DNA from: Pseudocolwellia sp. AS88 | Lineage (GTDB): Bacteria > Pseudomonadota > Gammaproteobacteria > Enterobacterales > Alteromonadaceae | Direction: 5' to 3' | Length of the DNA: 64,000 nucleotides | Assembly (NCBI RefSeq): GCF_030551755.1 | Contig: NZ_JAUPEC010000001.1 | Coordinates: 186,001 to 250,000 of the forward strand | Part shown: piece after piece, positions 56,401 through 64,000 of the stretch | How positions within the stretch are numbered: position 1 is the stretch's first letter | Layout: every line of letters begins with the position of its first letter | Program-made: the position numbers and the translations under genes | Notes under the pieces: generated by a model | What the model was told of the DNA's origin: nothing | What the model saw: the letters and a program-made list of their open reading frames with translations, nothing else | Database searches by the model: none

Positions 56401-56841
56401 ATGGTAGAAAGTCAGTCTCTAAAGTTGGCTCTTGGTGCTAGCCAAGTTAATGATTTAATATCAAAATATTTATCCAATGCTTTAAAAGAAAAAGGTTATA
56501 AATTTGCATCACCTTCAGCATTAAGCTTTTTAAGCACATTAGAATGCGGCGTTAATTACGCGTCAGAAATAGCCAGAAACTTAGGTGTTTCACGTCAAAT
56601 GGCAGCTAAAACTGTTAAAGAATTATGTTTAGCAGGGTATTTAGAGCAGCTAGATGATGTAGGTAAACAAAAGAAAATTGTATTTACTCAAACGGGTGAA
56701 TTGTTAATGTCTGATGCAAGGCAGCTGTTGGCAGACATGGATAAGATCCTTAATCAAAAACTTGGTAATAATGTTATTACTACTACCGTTGATAATCTTA
56801 ATAAGATACAGACCACAATAAGAAAGTTATCTGATGGCTAA
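56401..56841 (+). CDS. MarR-family transcription regulator
   Basis: A 146-residue winged-helix protein: helix-turn-helix ASEIARNLGVSRQMAAKTVKELCLAGYLEQL, then a beta wing with DVGKQKKIVFTQTG, and helices at both ends for dimerisation. The frame is open from an ATG at 56368, but that codon overlaps the palindrome at 56369; AAAGGG seven bases before the ATG at 56401 supports the shorter start. Divergent from a small membrane-protein gene. Confidence 0.82.
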   Translation: MVESQSLKLALGASQVNDLISKYLSNALKEKGYKFASPSALSFLSTLECGVNYASEIARNLGVSRQMAAKTVKELCLAGYLEQLDDVGKQKKIVFTQTGELLMSDARQLLADMDKILNQKLGNNVITTTVDNLNKIQTTIRKLSDG

Positions 56842-56995
56842 GTAGCTATTATTGTTAAAATACTTCCGGAAAAATAAAATACTTCGTCATGCGTTTTTTT
56901 TACCAATGTAATTTATAACAGCAAAGGAGCTTATTCTCATAAGTTCCTTTTCTGTTAAAACAATCAAACTTAACTAATTTAATTAACTAAGCCAA

Positions 56996-59395
56996 TTAAC
57001 GAGCATTCTTAGGTGGTCCAGTTGGGGCTTCACTTGCGCTGATATAACCATCTTTATTTTTATCGAAATGATTGAAGCGAGTTTCACCAGCTTTAAACTC
57101 TGATAAATCAACTTTCCCATCGTTGTTTTTATCAAAACGGTTGATGAATTTATTACCATGAGTACTTCTAACTGTTGTTTGATTTCTTGGTGTATTGCTT
57201 TTTGTATTACTCGCTTCATTTGCAGTAGCATAACCAGTAGTTGAGGTAGTGATATTGGTATATTCATATCTATTTTCTTGTAGCTCGCCTGTGGCTATTT
57301 CAAGGTTTCCACCTCTTACTAAACGAACATAGTTGTCTACTCGGATCATATCGCCTTGTGGGCCTCTCGATGTTGGTTCACCTGTTTTAGGATCACTACG
57401 CTGTGAGCCTGCGCCATGAACGTCCATAGTTTTTCCACGCATTTCACCTAAAGCTTTACCAAAAGCTACATATACAGCACCTTCGGCCTGCACTGGACCA
57501 TCAAGGTGAGTTGTTGAGCTCCAGTAATATGGATAATCTTTTTCGCCACCTTCATTTTTAATCGATGATGTGTAAAAGATAGGATCAATTGCTGCTGAGT
57601 TTGATGTTTCTGGCGATCGCGTATAATCAACAATACTTTGTAGCTCTTTGGCATTAGGTAAGCGCCAATCGTTGAAGCCACCTAATGTTGATTCTTGAGC
57701 GTATTGCAGTGCTTGTTGCCAGTTTAAACCTTTAAGGCTGTCACTTTGCTGCCAAACTAAGCCCGTTGCTTTATCTGGCACTGTGCCATTGTTGTTGTCT
57801 ACAAAATTGTTTTTGCCATAGTCGGTATTGCCTCTGACAAACCTGAAGTACATTTTATTAGGCGCTGAACTGCGAGGATTATATTTTGGATAACCTTTGA
57901 TACGGCCATCTACAAAGTTAACACCAAAAACCGTTTCGTCGTTCTTCATGGTTTTTGCAACATACTCAGTGCTCGACCATGTTTGAGCGTCAATCTCTCG
58001 CTCTTTAGAGCTAGTATCGCCAATGGGCTGATTAAAGTAAGTCGTGTCGATGAAAGGAGTTAGTGCTTTGTCACCTTTAACTGTGCCTGAAAATTGAATT
58101 AAAGAATAAAGCTCTTTAATGTTAGGTATACGCCAGTCGTTATGACCTCCTGTATTTGTGCTATTAACTTTTTGTAAGGCTTCTTCAAAGGTAAGTTTTT
58201 CTCCCATGTCTTTTTGCCACACAAGTCCCGTTACGTTATCTGTAATTGTGCCATTTTGATTGTCAGTGTAAGAAGGTGGGTTAATAATATAACTAGCGTC
58301 TTGACCGAAAAAATCAGCTCCCTGCTTAGGCAATGAAATAGCGCTATTGTTGCTGTAAGAAATACGTTGTCCTGAATCAACAATGGTGTAGATGTTTTCT
58401 ATTTTAGGGAGGGCAGAGTTTATAGCTGATGATCGAGGTGCTGATGCTTTAGCCGCTTGTTTGTTTATTACCATTAAATCTTCAGCAAAAATAACATTAC
58501 CACGGTAATTTTTTTCAATTTCTTTCAAGCTTGCAGCCGTATCAACAAGTGTAGAATTGAAGTGCGTATAAACTAAGTTTTTAACATTTGCTTGTTTAGC
58601 CATACGGCTTGATTCAGCTAGGTTAAGGTGCGCATTACCTTTCTTCTTTCTGTTGCTATTGTCTTTATTATTAGATGATTTTTTCTCCGTTTTACCTTTG
58701 TTTTTTTGACGACCATCTTTCATTACCATACCGCCTGAATCAATGATCATAAAATCAGCATTTTTAGCAAGAGTAGGTAAGTCGTCTGAATAAGTAAGAT
58801 CACCTGTAATTACAATAGATTGACCTTTATAGTCGAAGCGATAAGCAATGGTATGGATAGTATGTGGAACTTGTAGAGTAGTAACAAGAATGTCATCTAT
58901 TTTGAATGACTCACCACCTTGTAAATCTCTTACATCAAAAGCTTTTTCACGTTCAGCTAAAGTGCGTTGAGTTTTACTGAGGCGGTATGAAATATCTTCG
59001 TTATAAAGCGCTAAATTAGATTCAGCAAGCTTAACGGTGTTTGGTGGTCCTATAATAGAAAAGCTATTTCTTCCTAAAAGGGAGCGGATAAACATAGGAA
59101 CAAACTCTTCGTTATGATCAAGATGATGATGAGTAAAAACTAGTGCTGATAAGTCTCTCGGATCAAAACCTAACTTATTCAAATTAGCTTGTGTGCCGTT
59201 GCCCATGTCTACCAAAATATGCGTATTACCCGCTGAAACCAAAGTACTGGCACTGGCTCTGTTTTCATTATAAATAGGTGAGCCTGAACCAATAATGGTA
59301 GCCGTAAGTTTATCTGCAGCTTTAGCCATATTAATGAGTGATGTTGTTGAAAGCAGTAATGTTGATAAGAGCAATACAGTGATTATTTTTTTCAT
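56996..59395 (-). CDS. secreted metallo-beta-lactamase-fold hydrolase fused to DUF1566 and EF-hand domains
   Basis: A 799-residue secreted protein (signal peptide about 1-26, MAKA). Metallo-hydrolase domain at about 30-310 with HHHLDH (89-94), TGD (197-199) and YTHFNS (His278), i.e. the zinc-ligand set; a lysine/asparagine-rich insertion occupies about 225-256. Two DUF1566 domains follow, about 372-525 (GLVWQKDMGEKLT, NDWRIPN) and about 530-697 (GLVWQQSDSLKGLN, NDWRLPN). The C-terminus has two EF-hand loops, DKNNDGKVDLSE and DKNKDGYISASE (about 755-790). Extracellular or periplasmic; substrate unknown. An unusual combination. Confidence 0.82.
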   Translation of the reverse strand: MKKIITVLLLSTLLLSTTSLINMAKAADKLTATIIGSGSPIYNENRASASTLVSAGNTHILVDMGNGTQANLNKLGFDPRDLSALVFTHHHLDHNEEFVPMFIRSLLGRNSFSIIGPPNTVKLAESNLALYNEDISYRLSKTQRTLAEREKAFDVRDLQGGESFKIDDILVTTLQVPHTIHTIAYRFDYKGQSIVITGDLTYSDDLPTLAKNADFMIIDSGGMVMKDGRQKNKGKTEKKSSNNKDNSNRKKKGNAHLNLAESSRMAKQANVKNLVYTHFNSTLVDTAASLKEIEKNYRGNVIFAEDLMVINKQAAKASAPRSSAINSALPKIENIYTIVDSGQRISYSNNSAISLPKQGADFFGQDASYIINPPSYTDNQNGTITDNVTGLVWQKDMGEKLTFEEALQKVNSTNTGGHNDWRIPNIKELYSLIQFSGTVKGDKALTPFIDTTYFNQPIGDTSSKEREIDAQTWSSTEYVAKTMKNDETVFGVNFVDGRIKGYPKYNPRSSAPNKMYFRFVRGNTDYGKNNFVDNNNGTVPDKATGLVWQQSDSLKGLNWQQALQYAQESTLGGFNDWRLPNAKELQSIVDYTRSPETSNSAAIDPIFYTSSIKNEGGEKDYPYYWSSTTHLDGPVQAEGAVYVAFGKALGEMRGKTMDVHGAGSQRSDPKTGEPTSRGPQGDMIRVDNYVRLVRGGNLEIATGELQENRYEYTNITTSTTGYATANEASNTKSNTPRNQTTVRSTHGNKFINRFDKNNDGKVDLSEFKAGETRFNHFDKNKDGYISASEAPTGPPKNAR

Positions 59396-59791
59396 AGTAA
59401 AACCTAACTTTGATTAACCATTATGGAGTTAAATACTCATGCCACCTTAACTTCTGATCTTAAAGTGGTATGAACATAATAAAGTCATTGTACAAATTCA
59501 GCTGAGTATTCTTAGGCGAATTTACAAATCTTTAGGCTATTTTATAGCGTGAAGATTAATACCTGCTGAATGTTAACAATGATTTTTAATTTGATTGAAG
59601 TTATGACGATTGAAGCAGCATCAAATATTTGGGGGGTGGTAAAAATTGCTCGGTATTTTACACGGGTAAATAGTTGAGGATTTTAATAAGAGTCTCTTGT
59701 TGTTAAGACTGAATTTATATTTAACTTTTAAAGTGATCAAAGCATTCAATCTAATCGTATAAATAATAAATGCATGACATGGTAAGTTGAT
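59396..59791. other. 396-bp intergenic region, nothing recognised
   Basis: AT-rich, without an ORF or hairpin of note. It must hold the minus-strand promoter of the metallo-hydrolase fusion and the promoter of the ABC1 kinase gene. GGGGGG occurs near 59632. Confidence 0.4.
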
Positions 59792-61108
59792 GTGAAAAAA
59801 GAAAAGTCTGTTCCTATTTCAAGATTGTCTCGATTAACCAGCTTGGGCTCAATGGTTTCTAAAGTTGCAGGTAATATACTTGTTGATGGTGCAAAACAAT
59901 GGTCTAAAGGTCAATCAACCACAGTAAAAGACTTGCTGGTTCAACCTAAGAATATAGAAAGCTTAGCTGATAAGCTGTCAGAATTACGTGGTGCAGCCAT
60001 GAAAGTTGGGCAAATTTTATCGATGGATGCTGGCGATTTATTACCACCAGCCCTGAGTCAATTACTTGATAAACTTCGTTCGAATGCTTCCCCTATGCCT
60101 CATAAACAACTTATACAAGTACTTGAAGCTGAATGGGGAAAGGACTGGCTGGATGGTTTTGGCTATTTTGATTTAAAGCCTTTTGCTGCCGCATCAATAG
60201 GTCAGGTACATATTGCACATAAAGACAATGGAGAAAAACTGGCGGTAAAAGTGCAATATAAAGGTGTTTCAAAAGCAATATCTAGTGATGTAGATAATGT
60301 CGCTTTATTATTGAAAATGTCTGGTTTACTACCAAAACATATTGATATTGAGCCACTCCTTGAAGAAGCTAAAGCGCAGTTACTTATGGAGGCCAATTAC
60401 ACACAAGAGGCTGCTTTCATTAATGAATACCGCGATACGCTAACACTTAAAGAATTCGTTTTACCCGAAGTACATAATGATTTATCAACTCAATCCATTT
60501 TAGTGATGAACTATATTGAGGGCGTTCCTATTGACGAGGTAGCGGCATTAGATCAAACCGTTAGAAATAGCGTTATTGAATCTTTAATAGCGTTGTTTTT
60601 TGAAGAATTATTTTCATTCCGCTTAATGCAGACAGACCCTAACTTTGCTAATTATTTGTTTCAAATAGAGTCAGGTAAAATTGTATTACTTGATTTTGGC
60701 GCTACACGTAAAATTCCACATGATATTAGCTTGGGCTATTTAGTATTAATTAATTCTGGTGTTAAAAATGATGAGAGTGGAATGGTGAATGCCGCTAAAG
60801 ATATTGGATTTTTCCAAGATGACATCGATCCTGATTATTTAAATCAAGTGTTAGGACTGTTTAGGTTGGCATGTGAGCCACTTATTATTAACGAAAATTA
60901 CAATTTCGCAGAGAGTGGTTTAGCCCAAAGAATTAAAGAAAAAGGGATGTTAATTAACACACAACAAGAACAATGGCATACACCACCGATTGATGCCGTA
61001 TTTATTCATCGAAAATTGGCTGGCTTATATTTACTTGCTGCAAAGTTAAAAGCCAATATTAATATACACAGGTTATTTGATAAATATGCGACTAAACAAA
61101 GATATTGA
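59792..61108 (+). CDS. ABC1/AarF-family atypical kinase
   Basis: A 438-residue protein of the ABC1 (UbiB/ADCK) kinase-like family. KVGQ at 71-74 and the AAAS-type A-rich loop in FAAASIGQVH are the family hallmarks, followed by LAVKVQYKG (lysine), EANYTQEA, LVMNYIEGV (hinge) and LLDFGATRK (DFG). UbiB relatives support quinone synthesis, but this lacks the C-terminal membrane helices and is not in a ubi operon; it is nearer to the general AarF group. The start is GTG. Confidence 0.85.
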   Translation: MKKEKSVPISRLSRLTSLGSMVSKVAGNILVDGAKQWSKGQSTTVKDLLVQPKNIESLADKLSELRGAAMKVGQILSMDAGDLLPPALSQLLDKLRSNASPMPHKQLIQVLEAEWGKDWLDGFGYFDLKPFAAASIGQVHIAHKDNGEKLAVKVQYKGVSKAISSDVDNVALLLKMSGLLPKHIDIEPLLEEAKAQLLMEANYTQEAAFINEYRDTLTLKEFVLPEVHNDLSTQSILVMNYIEGVPIDEVAALDQTVRNSVIESLIALFFEELFSFRLMQTDPNFANYLFQIESGKIVLLDFGATRKIPHDISLGYLVLINSGVKNDESGMVNAAKDIGFFQDDIDPDYLNQVLGLFRLACEPLIINENYNFAESGLAQRIKEKGMLINTQQEQWHTPPIDAVFIHRKLAGLYLLAAKLKANINIHRLFDKYATKQRY

Positions 61109-61109
61109 T

Positions 61110-61382
61110 ATGTTAACCCCATCAGAAAAATCAAGAGTTATTGAAATGGCTTGGGAAGATCGTACGCCTTTTGAAGCTATTGAAACCTTATATGGATTAA
61201 CCGAACCTCAGGTTATTGGTTTGATGAGACAAACATTAAAACATAAGACGTTTAAAAATTGGCGAGCTAGAGTTTCAGGGCGAAAAAGTAAACATTTAAA
61301 ATTACGTTCTGAAGTCATAGGCCGATCTCATTGTCCAAGCCAGTATAAGGTAAAATCAGCCACTAAAGCTAAAAGTCGATAA
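61110..61382 (+). CDS. TIGR03643 family protein
   Basis: A small protein (90 residues) with the block IEMAWEDRTPFEAIETLYGLTEPQVIGLMR, distinctive of the TIGR03643 family, and a basic C-terminal half. The frame is also open from ATG 61086 and TTG 61077, which would overlap the kinase gene; the ATG at 61110, one base after the kinase stop, gives the usual family N-terminus. Function unknown. A GntR/HTH-like helical pattern suggests nucleic acid contact, but this is weak. Confidence 0.78.
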   Translation: MLTPSEKSRVIEMAWEDRTPFEAIETLYGLTEPQVIGLMRQTLKHKTFKNWRARVSGRKSKHLKLRSEVIGRSHCPSQYKVKSATKAKSR

Positions 61383-61396
61383 GCTTTTAGCTTTAG
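61363..61396. terminator. bidirectional terminator between TIGR03643 gene and dinG
   Basis: A perfect 13-bp stem CTAAAGCTAAAAG / CTTTTAGCTTTAG, with an 8-base loop, lies at the meeting point of two convergent genes. Confidence 0.75.
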
Positions 61397-61455
61397 CAAT
61401 TTACTTTAGCCGATATGAACCTACAGCTAGCTGTAAGTCTTTAACTCTGTATTAG

Positions 61456-63534
61456 CTAGTATTTTACGATGCGTTTGTAAGGTGGTAATGAATCGAGCAG
61501 CTGTTTACCGTAACGTTTACTTACTACACGTCTGTCGAGTAGGGTAATAGTGCCTTCGTCATTTTCATTTCTTAATAATCTACCTGTTGCTTGAACTAAT
61601 TTTTTAGAGGTATCAGGTACTGATAACGACATAAATGGATTACCACCTTTAGCGGTAACATATTCTGCTTGAGCCTCTTCAACGGGTGAGGTTGGTACGG
61701 AAAAAGGTAGTTTGGTAATTATTAAGTTGTTTAGATATTTACCAGGTAAATCTAATCCTTCAGAAAAACTTTGCGTACCAAAAATAATGCTTTGTTTATC
61801 GCTGTCGCAATTCTTTTTATGTATCTCAATAATCTGCTGGCGTGACTGTTCGCCTTGCACCTGAATGTCTAACTTGTTGCTTTCACGTAAAGCTGCAGCG
61901 ACTTTTTCCATTTGCCAATAAGATGAAAACAATACCAATGTAGAGGATCCTTGATCAATGATTTCAGGGAGTTTCTCTATAAGTTCATCTGTAAATTGAT
62001 CGGCACTGGGTTCATATTTCATTACCGGAATGACTAATTCAGCATTATTTTGATAATCGAAAGGGGAGTTTACTTGTTGGTATTGCGTACCATCATTGTT
62101 TTGTAAACCGACTTGAAATCTAAAATGTTCAAAAGAGTTTAACGCTAAAATAGTGGCTGAACATAAAACTGCACCGTCGCATTTGCTCCACAAGTTATCT
62201 TCAAGGGTAAAACCAACTTCAATAGGTGAAGCTGAAAGCACGTAATCGGAACGTTTTCCTTCTGAAATTTCAACCCAACGTGCTAAAGGCGCACCTTTTT
62301 CGTTATCTGTTTTTTCGTACATCTGCCAAAGAGAATGAAGATTTTCAAGTCGTTGGAGCATAAATCCTGACTCAGCTAATAATGGTTCAGCCAAATACAT
62401 TTGGGTTTCGCCATCTTTGGTAGATTCCATTAATAAGTTATAAAGCTTATTGGTATGAGCCAAACATTTTTTGCTGAGTTCGCTAATGTCTTCAGACCAG
62501 TTTTTTAACGATTTTGGAATGATGCCATTTTCAAATCGAAACTGTTTTTCTTTAGGGAAGTAGGCTTCTTTATTATTTTCGATAAAGGTATAAACTTTTT
62601 GCAGTTCAACTAATAAATCTTGGCAATCGTCACCTAATTTTAGAGCCGGAGAAATAGCACGTTGCGACTTTATGAGCTTAGCCATCTTATCGCCAGTTTC
62701 TTTTAGCTTAGTTAGCCACTCTATAGCTCCCTTCACGGAAACACTGGCACTAGAGTGGTCACGCGTAACTTTTGGAAGGTGATGTGCTTCGTCAATTATG
62801 TAGAAAACGTCTTCAGGTGCAGGTAAAATTTTACCACCACCTAGTTCTAAATCGGCTAATAATAAACTGTGATTTATAACTAATACATCACTCATATCCA
62901 TCGTTTCTCGGGCTTTATGAAACGGACAATGTGTGTGTTCAGCTAGGTGTTTTAAGCAACTATGTTTATCGCATTGTACTTGTTGCCAAATATAATGAGG
63001 AACACTATCTGGCCATGAGTCTAAATCACCTTGCCAGCTATTGTCGCCCAACTTTTTATGCATCTCGGCGAGTATTCTAACATCGGTAGCACTTGGTTTT
63101 TGTGCGAAAGTAAACCCAGCTTGTGGGTCGTCACCATTAGTAACGGCAGCACTTAATTTTTGTCGGCAAACATAACGTTGGCGACCTTTAACTAAGGTAA
63201 ATGAAAAATCGAGACCTGAGTGCTTTTTCAAAAAAGGGAGATCTTTATCGACTAACTGTTCTTGCAGGGCAACAGTAGCGGTTGAAATACATACTTTTTT
63301 ATCGCGAGATAAAGCTAATGGAATAGAGCCCAATGAATATGCTAGTGACTTACCAGTACCGGTACCTGCTTCAATAACAATAATTTTTCGGTTTTTATCG
63401 TATTCGCCTGCAAGGGTTTTAGCTATTTCAGCAATTAAAAAGGTTTGCTGTTTACGCGGGTTAAAGTTCGTCATATTTTCGCCAATGGCTTTATAGCTGG
63501 TGCGTATAACTTGCTTTATTTTGTCACTTAACAT
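61456..63534 (-). CDS. dinG: ATP-dependent DNA helicase DinG
   Basis: Superfamily 2, XPD-like 5'-3' helicase, 692 residues from the ATG at 63534. Walker A GTGTGKS (57-63), DEAH (248-251), and cysteines Cys123, Cys188, Cys193 and Cys203 for the 4Fe-4S cluster. C-terminal motifs FGTQSFSEGLDLPG and QATGRLLRNENDEG. The frame is open a further 81 codons to 63777, but that stretch is antisense to the coding start of polB and unlike DinG. The helicase opens structured DNA and R-loops. Divergent from polB. Confidence 0.92.
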   Translation of the reverse strand: MLSDKIKQVIRTSYKAIGENMTNFNPRKQQTFLIAEIAKTLAGEYDKNRKIIVIEAGTGTGKSLAYSLGSIPLALSRDKKVCISTATVALQEQLVDKDLPFLKKHSGLDFSFTLVKGRQRYVCRQKLSAAVTNGDDPQAGFTFAQKPSATDVRILAEMHKKLGDNSWQGDLDSWPDSVPHYIWQQVQCDKHSCLKHLAEHTHCPFHKARETMDMSDVLVINHSLLLADLELGGGKILPAPEDVFYIIDEAHHLPKVTRDHSSASVSVKGAIEWLTKLKETGDKMAKLIKSQRAISPALKLGDDCQDLLVELQKVYTFIENNKEAYFPKEKQFRFENGIIPKSLKNWSEDISELSKKCLAHTNKLYNLLMESTKDGETQMYLAEPLLAESGFMLQRLENLHSLWQMYEKTDNEKGAPLARWVEISEGKRSDYVLSASPIEVGFTLEDNLWSKCDGAVLCSATILALNSFEHFRFQVGLQNNDGTQYQQVNSPFDYQNNAELVIPVMKYEPSADQFTDELIEKLPEIIDQGSSTLVLFSSYWQMEKVAAALRESNKLDIQVQGEQSRQQIIEIHKKNCDSDKQSIIFGTQSFSEGLDLPGKYLNNLIITKLPFSVPTSPVEEAQAEYVTAKGGNPFMSLSVPDTSKKLVQATGRLLRNENDEGTITLLDRRVVSKRYGKQLLDSLPPYKRIVKY

Positions 63535-63625
63535 GTGAAGGAGGTTTCCATAATGGGCGGTATCATTTACACTGCTGTATATATTAACAGTTTTACTGTG
63601 CCTTTTTCGAGTATTCTTTTTAGTA

Positions 63626-64000
63626 ATGACGAGTAATTCAATAGATAATTCTTCAAAAAGCACTCTGGCTGCTTCATCACTTGATTCATCAACTGATGTT
63701 TCTTTAAGTTCAGATGCTAGCGTATATCCGCATTCAAAAAACAAGAGTGTGCCGCAAGAAGTTAACCAAGGTTTCATTTTAACTCGTCAATCACAAGATC
63801 GTTTTGGACGAACTTGTATTACTTTATGGTTAAAAACAGCCACTGGTGCTGTGAAATTAGAAGTACTTGATGAGCTATCAGTATTTTTTGTTACTCAGTT
63901 ACAACAAGATGAAGCGATTAAAGTACTAAACGATGCTTCAATTAAAGTTGAAAAAGTCTCACCTTTACAGCTAAAAACGTTTACTCAAGAACCTGTTACA
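63626..64000 (+). CDS. polB: DNA polymerase II, N-terminal part
   Basis: Reading frame from ATG 63626 continues past the window end. From residue 46 it reads VNQGFILTRQSQDRFGRTC, matching the N-terminus of E. coli PolB (QAGFILTRHWRD), followed by TLWLKTATGAVKLEVL and SPLQLKTFTQEPV. Family B repair polymerase used in translesion and replication restart. The first 45 residues are serine-rich and unlike the family, so a GTG at 63749 may be the true start. Incomplete at the 3' end. Confidence 0.8.
   Translation, partial: MTSNSIDNSSKSTLAASSLDSSTDVSLSSDASVYPHSKNKSVPQEVNQGFILTRQSQDRFGRTCITLWLKTATGAVKLEVLDELSVFFVTQLQQDEAIKVLNDASIKVEKVSPLQLKTFTQEPVT

Noticed and set aside
61422-61435. 14-bp palindrome TACAGCTAGCTGTA before the dinG 3' end
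   Set aside because: Short and without a T-run. A better terminator lies at 61363-61396, and no regulator function is indicated.
63535-63777. 81-codon upstream extension of dinG
   Set aside because: It is antisense to the polB coding start, has no ribosome site and does not resemble DinG, so the shorter start is used.

Overview
The window looks like chromosome of a marine gammaproteobacterium of the order Alteromonadales, most like Colwellia/Thalassotalea. The reasons are low GC with AT-rich intergenic DNA, the block fabF-pabC-mltG-tmk-holB-pilZ-tatD, an AcnD/PrpF-type methylcitrate operon, NAD-type (about 1600-residue) glutamate dehydrogenase, a proteobacterial dedicated sortase (Pds) signalling set, and close protein resemblance throughout to Shewanella/Colwellia families. 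I saw no rRNA, tRNA, CRISPR array, prophage or transposase gene.

Layout. 1-6.6 kb: fatty acid, folate, murein and DNA replication housekeeping genes (fabF, pabC, mltG, tmk, holB, pilZ-domain, tatD), with a MITE-like palindromic element between fabF and pabC. 7.2-8.4 kb: SpmA/SpmB-like gate-domain membrane protein. 8.6-15.9 kb: propionate (2-methylcitrate) catabolism, GntR regulator-prpB-prpC-acnD-prpF, with two candidate operators at the regulator. 16.0-19.3 kb: chemoreceptor, porin and a very small phosphate-binding-like periplasmic protein in one transcription unit. 19.4-22.9 kb: msrC, a small acidic protein, proQ, prc. 23.1-27.6 kb: nhaC, pepN, DUF2835. 27.9-34.9 kb: DUF1302, DUF1329, YCF48-like and MMPL/RND exporter genes, with FadR-like operators upstream. 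35.3-41.3 kb: gdhB and pyrD. 41.5-45.3 kb: GGDEF-EAL protein convergent with a second porin plus small-PBP pair, in which the porin is frameshifted and lies downstream of a 9-copy octamer repeat. 45.5-47.5 kb: queC, queE, thioredoxin-like gene. 47.7-51.8 kb: pdsS, pdsR, pdsO. 52-61.4 kb: accessory genes (peroxiredoxin-like, DoxX-like, VC0807-like, ABM, DUF3297, MarR/membrane pair, a metallo-beta-lactamase/DUF1566/EF-hand fusion, ABC1 kinase, TIGR03643). 61.4-64 kb: dinG divergent from the 5' end of polB.

How the parts fit. The strongest candidate for an undescribed system is the twice-occurring pairing of a beta-barrel porin with a roughly 135-residue PstS-like periplasmic protein next to an inner-membrane signalling protein. 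One copy has a chemoreceptor, the other a diguanylate cyclase/phosphodiesterase. I infer a nutrient or anion sensing module. The second copy shows two signs of slipped-strand change: a tandem octamer array upstream and a likely 10-bp repeat contraction inside the porin gene. Other points of note are the Pds regulatory set without an adjacent sortase or target, FadR-like operators before the DUF1302 operon, and a candidate minus-strand small RNA at about 6.80-6.93 kb.
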